DNA from: JBHGBM01 sp041946965
Lineage (GTDB): Bacteria > Acidobacteriota > Terriglobia > Bryobacterales > Bryobacteraceae
NCBI GenBank assembly: GCA_041946965.1
Contig: JBHGBM010000066.1
Span: 1 to 64,000 of the forward strand
DNA length: 64,000 nt
Direction: 5' to 3'
Position 1 is the first letter of the stretch. Every line of letters starts with the position of its first letter. The notes beneath the pieces were generated by a model. The model searched no databases, had not been told where the DNA came from, and was given only the letters and a program-made list of their open reading frames with translations. This document shows, piece by piece, positions 1 through 9,712 of the stretch. The position numbers and the translations under genes are program-made.

Positions 1-624
1 ATGGCCGAGCAGGCCAAAACGCTGGCGCAGGGGCCGCACCGCATGGAAATCGTGGTGGAACGGCGCGAGGCCAACGCCTGGCGCGCCGTGGACCCCTCCC
101 TGGTGTTCGACCGGGGCGACCGCCTGCGGTTCCGCTTTCGCTCGAATTTCGACGGCTACCTTTACGTGCTAAACCACAGCACTTCCGGCAAGTACGAACA
201 ACTGTTCCCGCGCCAGGAAACCGGGCGCGAGAACCGTATTATCGCCTCGCGGGAGTACCTGGTACCCGCGACGCAAACCGCCTTCCGGATCGCCGGTCCG
301 GCGGGTCACGAAGTGCTTTACTGGATGGTCAGCCCGATCGCCATCGCACCGCAGCCGCCGCCACCGCCCGAGGAGCGCCGCGAGCCCAAGATCCTGATCC
401 CGCGCTGCGACGATGCCATCCTGCGGGCCCGCGGCGAGTGCATCGACCACTCGGCCGGCCCCAAGCTGGTTCCCCGGGGCTCCGACCTGCCCAGGAACCT
501 TAAGGCGGCGGGCGGCGAGGGGAGCGACCTGGTGTTCATGCGGCAGAAGAATACGTCGGTTGTGGCTTCGCCTGAGCCGCTCAGCGGGCCGGTGGTGTAC
601 GAGTTCCGGCTGGCGCACAAGTGA
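1..624 (+). CDS. DUF4384-domain protein, left part cut off by window edge
   Basis: The visible 207 residues look like a DUF4384 domain. There is a segment ending in a GDRLRFRF strand, then FDGYLYVLN, an LFP motif near residue 68, and a conserved EVLYWMVSP strand near residue 105. A proline run (PQPPPPPEE) then leads into a short C-terminal extension. DUF4384 proteins are usually secreted or periplasmic, often sit beside caspase-like peptidases, and their biochemical role is unknown. No signal peptide is visible. The ATG at the first base is probably internal, with the true start upstream of the window. The stop is followed 7 bases later by the metacaspase gene, so the two are probably co-transcribed. 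Confidence 0.75.
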   Translation: MAEQAKTLAQGPHRMEIVVERREANAWRAVDPSLVFDRGDRLRFRFRSNFDGYLYVLNHSTSGKYEQLFPRQETGRENRIIASREYLVPATQTAFRIAGPAGHEVLYWMVSPIAIAPQPPPPPEERREPKILIPRCDDAILRARGECIDHSAGPKLVPRGSDLPRNLKAAGGEGSDLVFMRQKNTSVVASPEPLSGPVVYEFRLAHK

Positions 625-631
625 GGCGAAT

Positions 632-2677
632 ATGAAGGGGACGCTGCTGCTGCTTCTGGCTGCGGCCGCTTGGGCGCAAGCGCCGCAGACCCAGCGCGAT
701 CTGAAGATCGAGAAGGACACGCCGCCGCCGGCGGCGCCCTCGGCGCCCGTCATCCCGCGCAGCTACGCGGTGGTGGTGGGGGTGGCCAAATACCCGAACC
801 TGCCGCAGAACCTGCAACTGAACTACTCCGAGCGGGATGCCGAGGCCATTTACTCCATCCTGATCAGCCCGGAGGGCGGCAACTTCCGCGCCGAGAACGT
901 GCATAAATTGGTGGGCGCGCGCGCCACGCTGGCCAACCTGCGCAGGGAACTGGAGGAGTGGCTGCCCTCGGTGGCCAAGGAGCCCGACCGCGTGCTGATC
1001 TATTTCGCCGGGCACGGGTTCGTCTACCAGGGACGTGCCTATCTGGCGCCGCACGATTTCGACCCGGCGGCCGTGGCCCGCACCGGCTACCCCATGGACA
1101 CGCTGGGCTCCGTCATCGGCGGCAAGATCGCGGCGCGCTCGAAAGTGCTGTTGACGGATTCCTGCCACAGCGGCGCCATCACCCCCGAAGACACCCAGCA
1201 GATCAACCGGCGCCTGGCGGACCTGAGCAAGTCGCTGTTTTCCCTCACCGCCAGCCGCGACCGGGAGCGCTCTTTCGAAAGCCCGGACTGGGGCGGCGGA
1301 CACGGCATTTTCACCTACTACGTGGTGAAAGGCATGGAGGGCTCGGCGGACGAAAACGGCGACGGCATCGTCTCCGCCGATGAACTTGCCGAATATGTAC
1401 ACACCCAGGTGCGGCAGGCCACCAACGGCCAGCAGAACCCCACTTCCGACCGCGCCAGCTTCGATCCCAACATGCTGCTCGCCTACGTGCCGAGCAGCGT
1501 GAAGCCCGGCGCGCCGCCTCCGCCGAAGATGGGCACCCTGGTGTTCGTCACCAACATGGACGGCGTCGAGGTGTTCGTGGACGGGCAGTCCGCGGGCGTG
1601 GTGAACAAGAGCAAGCCGCTCACGCTGCCCGGCCTCAAGCCCGGGGCCCACACCATCAAGGGCGTGAAGATGGGATACGAGCCCGACGGGCCGCGGGAAG
1701 AGATGGTCTATCCCGGGCAGGAAGCCACGGTCAACCTAAAAATTCTGATCGCGCGGCGGCGCAACCGCGCGGCGGCCGACGCGCTCGATAAAGGTCTCGA
1801 ATATTACAAGGAGGGCCTGGCGAAGAACTACAAGCGCGCCGTGGAGCAGTTCGAGAAGGCGCTCGAGCTCGATCCGCAGTACAGCCAGGCGGCCATGTAT
1901 CTCGGCCTGGCCGCGAACGCCCTGTTCGACCAGGAGAAGGCGGAAAAGGCCTACCGGCGGGCCATCGAGATCGACCCCGACTATTCCGAGGCGCGCGCCA
2001 ATTTCGGGGGCATGCTGCTGGACATCGGCAACGTGGACGAGGCCATACGGCAGTTCAACGCCGTGCTGCAACGCCAGCCGGAGCACGTGCTGGCGCTGAC
2101 CCTCATCGCGCAGGCCTACCGGCTGAAGGAGATGTACCCGGAGTCGATCGAATCCGCGCGGCGGGCGGCCAAACTGGCGCCGCGCAACGCCGAGCCCCAC
2201 CTGTGGCTGGCCGAGAGCCTGCGGCTCACCGGCAAGTACGACGCGTCCAAAGCGGAGTATGAGGAGTATCTGCGGCTGAGCGATTTCGACAGCAAGCTGG
2301 CCGGCCAGTTGAATTACTATGTGCTCGGCTTTCTGGCCGGCATTGGGCGCAAGAAACACGCCGCGCAGCGCGATATCTGGCGCGACCTGCGGAGCCTGGC
2401 TTATTTCGGCATGTGCGACTGCGAGCGCAAGCTCTCCCGTTTCCAGCCGGCCATCGGCTACTGCCAGCAGTCGTTGAATTACGACCCCGAAGACCCCTAC
2501 GCGCACTTCGCCCTCGCGCTGGCCTACACGCGCCGGGCCAATGAAACCGGAAGCTGCGAGACGCTGCCCGCCGCCATCAAGCATTTCCGCGCCGTGGTGG
2601 CGCTCAACGCCGACCTGGCGGAGGCGCAGATGGCGCGGCAGAACATCACCAACATCGAAAAGGTGCAGTGCCCGTAG
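632..2677 (+). CDS. Secreted caspase-family (metacaspase) peptidase with EF-hand-like loop, PEGA domain and TPR repeats
   Basis: The ATG at 632 is preferred over upstream in-frame starts because it opens a signal peptide (MKGTLLLLLAAAAWAQA) just after the preceding stop. Residues 43-290 form a caspase-like p20 domain. The catalytic pair is His128 in YFAGHGF and Cys178 in TDSCHSG. Residues 240-251 (DENGDGIVSADE) match an EF-hand calcium-binding loop at positions 1, 3, 5, 6, 8 and 12. A PEGA domain follows at about 300-372, and TPR repeats run from about 385 to the end near 670. Known bacterial metacaspases cleave after Arg or Lys and many need calcium, so a calcium-controlled extracytoplasmic protease is a reasonable inference. 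Substrates are unknown. The PEGA and TPR parts suggest envelope anchoring and protein binding. Confidence 0.85.
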   Translation: MKGTLLLLLAAAAWAQAPQTQRDLKIEKDTPPPAAPSAPVIPRSYAVVVGVAKYPNLPQNLQLNYSERDAEAIYSILISPEGGNFRAENVHKLVGARATLANLRRELEEWLPSVAKEPDRVLIYFAGHGFVYQGRAYLAPHDFDPAAVARTGYPMDTLGSVIGGKIAARSKVLLTDSCHSGAITPEDTQQINRRLADLSKSLFSLTASRDRERSFESPDWGGGHGIFTYYVVKGMEGSADENGDGIVSADELAEYVHTQVRQATNGQQNPTSDRASFDPNMLLAYVPSSVKPGAPPPPKMGTLVFVTNMDGVEVFVDGQSAGVVNKSKPLTLPGLKPGAHTIKGVKMGYEPDGPREEMVYPGQEATVNLKILIARRRNRAAADALDKGLEYYKEGLAKNYKRAVEQFEKALELDPQYSQAAMYLGLAANALFDQEKAEKAYRRAIEIDPDYSEARANFGGMLLDIGNVDEAIRQFNAVLQRQPEHVLALTLIAQAYRLKEMYPESIESARRAAKLAPRNAEPHLWLAESLRLTGKYDASKAEYEEYLRLSDFDSKLAGQLNYYVLGFLAGIGRKKHAAQRDIWRDLRSLAYFGMCDCERKLSRFQPAIGYCQQSLNYDPEDPYAHFALALAYTRRANETGSCETLPAAIKHFRAVVALNADLAEAQMARQNITNIEKVQCP

Positions 2678-2741
2678 AACCGGGCGATCCGGGGCGGTAA
2701 AATGTCACTCCCGGATCAAACGAACCAGATTCATTCCCAAC

Positions 2742-2747
2742 AGGAGG
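2742..2747 (+). promoter_or_regulatory. Shine-Dalgarno sequence that fixes the GTG start of the first TonB receptor
   Basis: AGGAGG lies 5 bases before the GTG at 2753. The in-frame ATG at 2702 has no such site, and would place 17 hydrophilic residues in front of the signal peptide. Confidence 0.75.
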
Positions 2748-2752
2748 TGGAT

Positions 2753-5700
2753 GTGAGACTTGGAATCCGTTGTTATCTTTGCCTGCTTTTTATTGCCGCG
2801 GCGCTGAGCGCGCAAGTGTCCACGCAATCGATTTTCGGAACGCTGACGGACGCTTCCGGCGCGGTGATCCCGAATGTCACCGTCACCGCGACGAATGTCG
2901 AGACGAACTTTTCGCGCGACGCCAGGACGGATTCGGCGGGGCAATACTCGATCCGGTTTTTGCCCACGGGTTCCTATCGTGTGGAGGTGAACCCGCCGGG
3001 ATTCAAGAGGTGGGTCCAGACCGGGGTCGTGCTGGACATCAACAGGAACGCCCGGGTCGATCCCGTGTTGGAAGTCGGCGCCATCAGCGAGAGCGTGACC
3101 GTAAACGCCGACGCGCCCCTGGTCAATACCGCCGACGCAACCCTCGGACGCACGGTGACGGAAGTGACGGTGCTTCCGCTGGTAAACCGCAACGTCTACC
3201 AGTTGCTCAACCTGACGCCCGGGGTGGAGAACACCGAGAACACCAACGCGTTCGGCTTCCCCGAGCAGCGAACGAACATCAACGGCAGCTCCTACCAGGG
3301 CACCGGGACCGTGAACTACTTTCTGGACGGGGGCAACAACACCACCGGGCTTCGCGGCACCGGAAACGTCGCGCCGAACCCGGACGCCGTGCAGGAGTTC
3401 CGGGTCATCACCAATGCCTATGGGGCCGAATTCGGGCGCTTCGCCGGCGGCGTGGTCGACGTGATCACGAAGTCGGGGACCAACACGTTCCACGGCTCGC
3501 TTTTTGAGTTCATCCGCAATGACAAGCTGAACGCCAACACCTGGGGCGCGCTGACCCGGCCGCCGCTGCGCCGCAACCAGTTTGGCGGCTCCTTCGGCGG
3601 ACCGGTGGTCAAGAACCGCGCCTTCTTCTTCACCAGTTACTCGGGCCTGAGGCAGCGGGAGCAGGAGTTCAAGAACGCGGCCATCGTGCCGACGGAGCTG
3701 GAGCGCCGGGGCGACTTCTCCGCCTCGAGGATCAAGCCGACGGACCCCCTCACGCGCCAGCCCTTCCCGGGCGGAATCATCCCCGCCGGACGGATCGATC
3801 AAACCGCCAGGAACATCCTCGACCGGACCATTCCGCTGGCCAACCTGCCCGGCAACTTCTACCAGGTGACCCAGGGCGAGCCTTATGACAGCGACGAGTT
3901 TCAGTTGAAGGGCGACCACTCCCTCAGTCCCACGCACCAACTGACGGGAAGTTACTTCCGGCAGACGGGCAAGAGCCTGGAATCGCTGGCCGGCAATCTC
4001 ATCTGGTCGCAACGGCAGTTTTCCTGGACCCAGCAGAACTTCAATGCCAGCGACACCTGGACCATCCGGCCGACCATCGTGAACCAGCTCAGGATGACGT
4101 ACGTGCGCAACTTCGGCGGCCGCCTGAACCTGCCCGAGCAGTCGCTGGCCGATTACGGCTCTAACTTCCGGGTTCAGGGGCAGCCGTCGCTGCCGCAGAT
4201 AACGGTAAGCGGCTTCTTCACGCTGGGGCAAGGCATCGCCGGGCCGGTGGCGGGCAGCAACTACTATGGGCTCCGCGAAGCGTTGAGCATCAACCGCGGC
4301 AGCCACACTTTCAAGATCGGAGGCGAAGTCTCCCTCGAAAAATTCATCCACGATACCACGCTGAACAACTACGGCACCTTCTCGTTTGACGGCTCCATCA
4401 GCGGCAGCGGGCTGACCGACTTCGTGCTGGGACGCCCGAGGACCATGAACCAGGACGCCCCCATCACCAAGATCGACAACAGTTGGTACTACGGGCTGTT
4501 CCTTCAGGACGACTGGCGGATCCACCGCCGGCTCATTCTGACCGTGGGCCTGCGTTACGACCTGCAACCGCCCATCAAGGATCCGCACGACCGTAAGCTG
4601 GCGTTCATCGCGGGGCGGCGCTCGCAGGTTGTCCCGACCGCGCCGGCGGGCTTGTTGTTCCCCGGGGACACGGGAATCGAGCGGGGCATCATCTCCGCCG
4701 ACAAGAACAACTTCGCGCCGCGCCTCGGCCTGGCCTGGGATCCGGCGGGCGACGGCAAGACCTCGCTCCGCACGGCCTTCGGCCTGTTCTACGGGGGACT
4801 TTCCGGCAACGAATGGAACGCGACCGCGGACAACCAGCCGTTCACCATACGCCAGCAGTTCAACACCGTCCGGTCTTTCACCGACGTTTACGGCGATCTG
4901 CCTGGCGGCGTCTCGCCCTTCCCCTACAGCTTCACGCCCGCCAGCCCGCGCTTCGTGTTCCCCGCGGCGGTTCTGGGACCGAGCCTCGATTTCCGCTGGC
5001 CGTACACCTACCAGATGAATTTCTCGCTGCAACGCCAGGTGTTCCGGGACCTGAGCGTGGAGGCGGCTTACGTCAACGCGCTCGCTCATAAGCTGCCCTT
5101 CCAGCGCGACCTGAACTATCCGGTTTACGGCCCTGGCGCGACGGCGGGCAACGTGAACTCCCGGCGGCCGTATCTTCCGGGGACGCTCTCCAATATCTCC
5201 GAGCTCGGGTCCATCATGAACACCGCCTATCACGGATTCCAGCTCTCGGTGGACAAGCGCATGTCGCGAGGCGTTCAGGTCAAGGGCTACTACTCGTTCA
5301 GCAAGAGTTTGGAAGGCGCGCGCATGCAGAACGACACCACCGCCGGCGGGGCGCAGAACATGAACAACCTCGCGGCCGAACGCGGCCGGACGGATAACGA
5401 CCGCAGGCACAACGTGGTCGCCTCGGTGGTCTGGCAGATCCAGTATTTCCAGAACGCCGCGCTTCGCCGCGTACTCAACGGCTGGATGCTCTCCGGCATC
5501 ATCACCCTGCGCAGCGGCGCGCCGATGACGGTCACCAGCGGCCGGGACAACAACCTGGACGGGAATAACAACGACCGGGCCAACCTGGTGGGCAACCCCC
5601 GGCTGGATCCCGACCGCTCGCGCGCCGAGGTCACCTCGCGATGGTTCAACACCGCGGCCTTCGTGACGAATCCGGCGGGAACGGACGGAACCGCCGGGCG

Positions 5701-5926
5701 GAATATTCTCGACGAGCCCGGCCGCAAGGTCGTCGACGTGGGAATCTTCCGCGACTTCACGCTGAGGGAGCCGATGACGCTCCAGTTCCGGGCCGAGCTG
5801 ACCAACGCCTTCAATATCGTGAACCTGAGCGGCCCGACGTTGAACCTGACGTCGGCGGCGTTCGGCACCATCCGTACGGCGCGCGATATGCGGCAGGCGC
5901 AACTCGGGCTGCGGTTCTCCTTCTAA
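2753..5926 (+). CDS. Oar-like TonB-dependent outer-membrane receptor (first of three)
   Basis: The protein has 1057 residues from a GTG start with a perfect SD. The N-terminal signal peptide ends near ALSAQ. A carboxypeptidase-regulatory-like (beta-sandwich) domain follows, with the typical GTLTDASGAVIPNVTVT and GSYRVEV pieces at about residues 25-105. Next comes a plug domain with the LPLVNRNVYQLLNLTPGV segment and the EFGRFAGGVVDVITKSGTN motif. The rest is a long beta-barrel ending in aromatic residues (LRFSF). Such proteins are abundant in Acidobacteriota and related to myxobacterial Oar. They are thought to take up or secrete large substrates using TonB energy, but the ligand cannot be read from sequence. 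No SusD-like partner is adjacent. The metacaspase lies 75 bases upstream. Confidence 0.88.
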   Translation: MRLGIRCYLCLLFIAAALSAQVSTQSIFGTLTDASGAVIPNVTVTATNVETNFSRDARTDSAGQYSIRFLPTGSYRVEVNPPGFKRWVQTGVVLDINRNARVDPVLEVGAISESVTVNADAPLVNTADATLGRTVTEVTVLPLVNRNVYQLLNLTPGVENTENTNAFGFPEQRTNINGSSYQGTGTVNYFLDGGNNTTGLRGTGNVAPNPDAVQEFRVITNAYGAEFGRFAGGVVDVITKSGTNTFHGSLFEFIRNDKLNANTWGALTRPPLRRNQFGGSFGGPVVKNRAFFFTSYSGLRQREQEFKNAAIVPTELERRGDFSASRIKPTDPLTRQPFPGGIIPAGRIDQTARNILDRTIPLANLPGNFYQVTQGEPYDSDEFQLKGDHSLSPTHQLTGSYFRQTGKSLESLAGNLIWSQRQFSWTQQNFNASDTWTIRPTIVNQLRMTYVRNFGGRLNLPEQSLADYGSNFRVQGQPSLPQITVSGFFTLGQGIAGPVAGSNYYGLREALSINRGSHTFKIGGEVSLEKFIHDTTLNNYGTFSFDGSISGSGLTDFVLGRPRTMNQDAPITKIDNSWYYGLFLQDDWRIHRRLILTVGLRYDLQPPIKDPHDRKLAFIAGRRSQVVPTAPAGLLFPGDTGIERGIISADKNNFAPRLGLAWDPAGDGKTSLRTAFGLFYGGLSGNEWNATADNQPFTIRQQFNTVRSFTDVYGDLPGGVSPFPYSFTPASPRFVFPAAVLGPSLDFRWPYTYQMNFSLQRQVFRDLSVEAAYVNALAHKLPFQRDLNYPVYGPGATAGNVNSRRPYLPGTLSNISELGSIMNTAYHGFQLSVDKRMSRGVQVKGYYSFSKSLEGARMQNDTTAGGAQNMNNLAAERGRTDNDRRHNVVASVVWQIQYFQNAALRRVLNGWMLSGIITLRSGAPMTVTSGRDNNLDGNNNDRANLVGNPRLDPDRSRAEVTSRWFNTAAFVTNPAGTDGTAGRNILDEPGRKVVDVGIFRDFTLREPMTLQFRAELTNAFNIVNLSGPTLNLTSAAFGTIRTARDMRQAQLGLRFSF

Positions 5927-6133
5927 GCAGGCGGGCAGGATGGCGCTGTACGGCGCTCAATCGCCGCTCCGGGCTGAGAGGCCCGGGAGTATAATCGTAG
6001 AGGTTTGAGCGCGCATTCTCGCGTGCGCGCGATATCGGGCCTTGTGTGGGGCTCGAAACCGGGGTCTGGGCGCATACTGCGCCAGTGGATTGGGAGCGTC
6101 CGGTGTCCATCCGGAAAGCTTCGGGAGATTGAA
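5927..6133 (+). other. Intergenic region with hairpins and a lone -10-like hexamer
   Basis: This 207-base gap holds three short inverted repeats: CCGGGC/GCCCGG at 5969-5974 and 5981-5986, GGCGCA/TGCGCC at 6069-6074 and 6078-6083, and TCCGG/CCGGA just before the next gene. A TATAAT sits at 5990-5995, but no convincing -35 lies 16-18 bases upstream of it. The first hairpin could end the upstream transcript, although no T-run follows. The TATAAT could help start the next one. I see no open reading frame or known RNA here. Confidence 0.4.
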
Positions 6134-9100
6134 ATGATCAAGAGAATCTCGTTGTGTGTTCTCATTGCCACCCTGTTAGCGGGAGCTGTTTCCGCACAGG
6201 AAGCCCGCGGAACGATTGTGGGCAGGATCACCGACCCGAGCGGCGCCGTTGTTCCCGGGGCCACGGTTACCGTCACAAATACCGCCATGGGGACGAAGAC
6301 GGTCCTCACCTCGAACGCGGCGGGCCTGTACCAGGCGCTGTTTCTGATCCCTGGAATTTACCAGGTCGCCGTGGATGCCGGCGGCTTCAAGAGGTTCGTG
6401 CGCAACGACATTGAGGTGCGGGTCAACGATCGGATCGAGATCAACGCCGCCCTGGAGCTCGGCGTTGCCGCCGAAACCGTGACGGTGAGCGCCGAAACGC
6501 CGCTGCTCTCGACCGCCACGGCGTCGGTGGGCACGGTGGTGGATGCGCGGCGCGTCGCCGACCTGCCGGTATCTTACGGGAACCCGTTCGAGTTGATCGG
6601 GCTCGCCACCGGCGCGGCCTTCACGCGCGATGCGCGTCTGGACCGGCCGTTCGAGCCCACCCACATCGTGGGGTACGCCATGGACGGCACCCGGCAGAAC
6701 CGCAGCGACGTCACTTTGGACGGTGTTCCGGCCACCTCGGTCGCCAATCCCGGCGAAGTCACCGCCTCCTACGTGCCGCCGGTGGACGCCATTCAGGAAT
6801 TCAAAGTCCAGACCGTGGTGTTCGACGCCTCGACCGGCAATACCGAGGGCGGCGTGACCAATATCGTGATCAAGTCGGGCACCAACGATCTCCACGGCAC
6901 GGCGTACTACAACACCATGCTGCCGAGCATGTCCGCAAACGACTTCTTCGCCAAGGCCAGCAACCAGGCGAGAGCCGATTTCAGCTACAAGCGGTGGGGC
7001 GGAACGGCCGGCGCGCCGGTCTACATTCCCAAGCTGTACAACGGCAAGAACAGGACGTTCTTCTTCATGGCGTATGAAGGGATCAAGGACTCGCGCCCGC
7101 GGAACAACGGCACTCCGACGGTACCCACCCCGGCCATGAAGAACGGCGACTTCTCGCAGTTCGCCACGCTTTCCAACGCGGCGGCGTACAACATTTACAA
7201 CCCGTTCACGCGGCGGGCGGCGGCCGGAGGCCGCTTCCAGGCCGATCCCTTCCCGGGAAACAAGATCCCCGCCAGCCTGTTCAACAAGGTCGGGGTGAAC
7301 ATCCTGAAGTATTACCCCGATCCGTTGCAAGCCGGCAATGCCGACGGGACCAGCAATTACTTGCAGCCGAACCTCCCGGAAACGGCCGACTATGTGACCT
7401 ACACCGGACGGCTGGACCAGGTCATCAGCGAGAAGCAAAGGCTGTACGTGCGCGGCAGTTTTTACGACCGGGACAGCTTCTACAACGACTACTTTCACAA
7501 CCTGGCGACGGGCAACTTCTTCCAGTTTCTTTCCCGCGCCGCGGTTGCCGATCATGTTTACGGCCTCAATGCCAGCACGGTGCTGAACGTGCGCGCGGGG
7601 TTCAACCGCTTCATCCGGGTCACCGAGGGCAACCCGCTGGCCAAGGGATTCGACATCACCACGCTCGGCTTTCCCAAGGCTTTCGCCGATACCGTTCCCC
7701 CGGCGGCCGTCCAGTTCCCGCGCATCGACCTGACCGGATATCAGGGAACCGGCATCGCCAGCGAGTTCCGCCCGACCGAGGTTTACTCCCTGAGCGCCAT
7801 GCTGTCCAGGACCGCGGGGGCGCACTTCCTGAAGATGGGCATGGAGTATCGCGACTACCGCGAAGTGAGCATCAGCTACGGCAACGACCAGGTGGGCCGG
7901 TTCATCTTCGACGGGACCTACGTGAGGGGACCGCTCGATAACGCCACGTCGGCGCCTAACAGCCTCGGTCAGTCCGTTGCGTCCCTGCTGCTGGGCCTGC
8001 CCAACCAATCGAGCCTTGTGGCGCGCAACGACAGCTACGCGGAGCGCTCCCCCTCATGGGGCTTCTTCCTCCAGGACGACTGGAAGGTCAGCCGCAAGCT
8101 GACGCTGCAAATCGGCCTGCGGTGGGAATTCGAGCAACCCATGACGGAGCGGTTCAACCGCAGCGTGCGCGGGTTCGATGCGAATTACGTGCAGCCGTTC
8201 CAGACGGCCGTGCAAGCTGCCTACAACCGCACCCTCTCGCCGCTGCTGCCGGCGCAGATCTTCACCAAGGGCGGCTTGACCTTCGCCGGGATCAACGGGC
8301 AGCCGCGCGGGCTGTACACCACTCCGAAGAAGAACCTGATGCCGCGCTTCGGCTTCGCCTACCAGCTCGACAACAAGACCGTGGTGCGGGGCGGGTACGG
8401 AATCTTCTTCGGATTCCTGGGCGAGCGCCGCGGCGACGTCAACCAGACCGGCTACAGCCGCAACACGACGTTTGTCGCCACGCAGAACAACGTGGACTTT
8501 ATCGGTTCGCTCTCCAATCCGTTCCCCAACGGAGTGCTCATGCCCGTGGGTCCGGGGCAGGGCTACCAGACCAACGTCGGACAGAACATCACCTACTTCG
8601 ACGAGAAGCCCGCGCTGCCTTACATGCAACGGTGGCAGCTCAGCGTGCAGCGCGAGGTGGGCGGTTTCCTGTTTGACCTTGGCTACATCGGAAACCGCGG
8701 CACCAACGTCGAGATCTCCTTCGACTCGAACTCCACCCCTCGAGAGTACCTGAGCACGAGCCCGGTCCGCGACAACACCACGAACAACAACCTGACGCGC
8801 AACATCGCCAACCCGTTCGCGGGACTTCTCCCGACCGGAGCCGGTTCGGGCTTTACCGGTTCGAACATCGCGGTCGCGCAACTGCTCAGGCCGTACCCGC
8901 AGTTCGGCAGTGTGACCCACTCCCGGTTCGACGGTTACTCCTGGTATCACTCCATGCAGTTCTCGGTCGAGAGGAGGTTTTCGAAAGGCTTCACCCTCAA
9001 CGGCAACTACACCTTTTCGAAGTTCATGCAGGCCACCGAACTGCTGAATCCGACCGATCCGCGGCCTGTCGAGGTGATTTCGGATCTGGATCGTCCGCAC

Positions 9101-9637
9101 CGGGTCACCATCAGCGGGATTTATGAATTTCCGTTCGGGCGCGGGCGGAGATTCGGGCGCGGCGTCAACCCGGTGGCGGCCCGGATCATCGGCGGGTGGC
9201 AGGTGTCCGGCGCGTTCGTCAACCAGAGCGGCGCTCCGCTGGGCAACTGGGGCAACATCATCTTCGCCGGCAACATCAACGACCTCAAGCTGCCGAGCGA
9301 TCAGCAGACCTGGGCCCACTGGTTCAACAACCAGGCGGCCGGTTTCGAAAAGGCGTCGGCCAATTCGCTGGTGAACAACATCCGCACGTTCCCGCTGCGC
9401 TTCGGTTTCCTCCGCGGCGACAAGACTAACAACTTCGACCTGTCCATGCAGAAGAAGACCAACATCACCGAAACCAAGCAGGTGGTGTTCCGCATGGACT
9501 GGCTGAACGCGCTCAACCATACCGTTTTGCCTGGCCCGAACCTGGACCCGACCAACAGCCAGTTCGGCAGGATCAGCGCGTCCACCCAGGCGAATTACCC
9601 GCGCCGCATCGAGTTCGGCTTCCACTTCGTGTTCTAG
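6134..9637 (+). CDS. Oar-like TonB-dependent outer-membrane receptor (second of three)
   Basis: The protein has 1167 residues. The ATG at 6134 is chosen because it has a GGGAG element about 6 bases upstream and opens a clean signal peptide (MIKRISLCVLIATLLAGAVSA). A carboxypeptidase-regulatory-like domain (GRITDPSGAVVPGATVTV, then GIYQVAVDAGGFKRF) covers about residues 25-115. A plug follows with the EGGVTNIVIKSGTNDLHG segment, then a beta-barrel that ends FGFHFVF, the usual aromatic C-terminus recognised by outer-membrane assembly machinery. It is in tandem with the receptor upstream but clearly different in sequence, so it probably has a different ligand. No regulator, SusD or lipoprotein partner is nearby. 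Confidence 0.88.
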   Translation: MIKRISLCVLIATLLAGAVSAQEARGTIVGRITDPSGAVVPGATVTVTNTAMGTKTVLTSNAAGLYQALFLIPGIYQVAVDAGGFKRFVRNDIEVRVNDRIEINAALELGVAAETVTVSAETPLLSTATASVGTVVDARRVADLPVSYGNPFELIGLATGAAFTRDARLDRPFEPTHIVGYAMDGTRQNRSDVTLDGVPATSVANPGEVTASYVPPVDAIQEFKVQTVVFDASTGNTEGGVTNIVIKSGTNDLHGTAYYNTMLPSMSANDFFAKASNQARADFSYKRWGGTAGAPVYIPKLYNGKNRTFFFMAYEGIKDSRPRNNGTPTVPTPAMKNGDFSQFATLSNAAAYNIYNPFTRRAAAGGRFQADPFPGNKIPASLFNKVGVNILKYYPDPLQAGNADGTSNYLQPNLPETADYVTYTGRLDQVISEKQRLYVRGSFYDRDSFYNDYFHNLATGNFFQFLSRAAVADHVYGLNASTVLNVRAGFNRFIRVTEGNPLAKGFDITTLGFPKAFADTVPPAAVQFPRIDLTGYQGTGIASEFRPTEVYSLSAMLSRTAGAHFLKMGMEYRDYREVSISYGNDQVGRFIFDGTYVRGPLDNATSAPNSLGQSVASLLLGLPNQSSLVARNDSYAERSPSWGFFLQDDWKVSRKLTLQIGLRWEFEQPMTERFNRSVRGFDANYVQPFQTAVQAAYNRTLSPLLPAQIFTKGGLTFAGINGQPRGLYTTPKKNLMPRFGFAYQLDNKTVVRGGYGIFFGFLGERRGDVNQTGYSRNTTFVATQNNVDFIGSLSNPFPNGVLMPVGPGQGYQTNVGQNITYFDEKPALPYMQRWQLSVQREVGGFLFDLGYIGNRGTNVEISFDSNSTPREYLSTSPVRDNTTNNNLTRNIANPFAGLLPTGAGSGFTGSNIAVAQLLRPYPQFGSVTHSRFDGYSWYHSMQFSVERRFSKGFTLNGNYTFSKFMQATELLNPTDPRPVEVISDLDRPHRVTISGIYEFPFGRGRRFGRGVNPVAARIIGGWQVSGAFVNQSGAPLGNWGNIIFAGNINDLKLPSDQQTWAHWFNNQAAGFEKASANSLVNNIRTFPLRFGFLRGDKTNNFDLSMQKKTNITETKQVVFRMDWLNALNHTVLPGPNLDPTNSQFGRISASTQANYPRRIEFGFHFVF

Positions 9638-9642
9638 CGTCC

Positions 9643-9676
9643 CTTGCGGGGCAGGCCCGGCGGTCTGGCCCCCAAG
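9643..9676 (+). terminator. Putative hairpin terminator after the second TonB receptor
   Basis: CTTGCGGGGCAG pairs with CTGGCCCCCAAG (10 of 12 positions) around a loop of about 10 bases. A short T-rich stretch (TGTTTCTG) follows. The T-run is weak, so intrinsic termination is only likely, not certain. Confidence 0.4.
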
Positions 9677-9712
9677 TGTTTCTGACTCGGAATCGGGCTA
9701 CAACAGAAGTGA

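Noticed and set aside
632..2677. Metacaspase as part of an abortive-infection (CHAT or gasdermin-like) system
   Set aside because: It has a signal peptide and no pore-forming or sensor partner next to it. A secreted role fits better.
2705..5902. A 1065-residue open frame on the minus strand opposite the first TonB receptor
   Set aside because: It is Arg-, Pro- and His-rich, lacks domains, and is a high-GC shadow of the plus-strand gene, which has a signal peptide, SD and barrel C-terminus.
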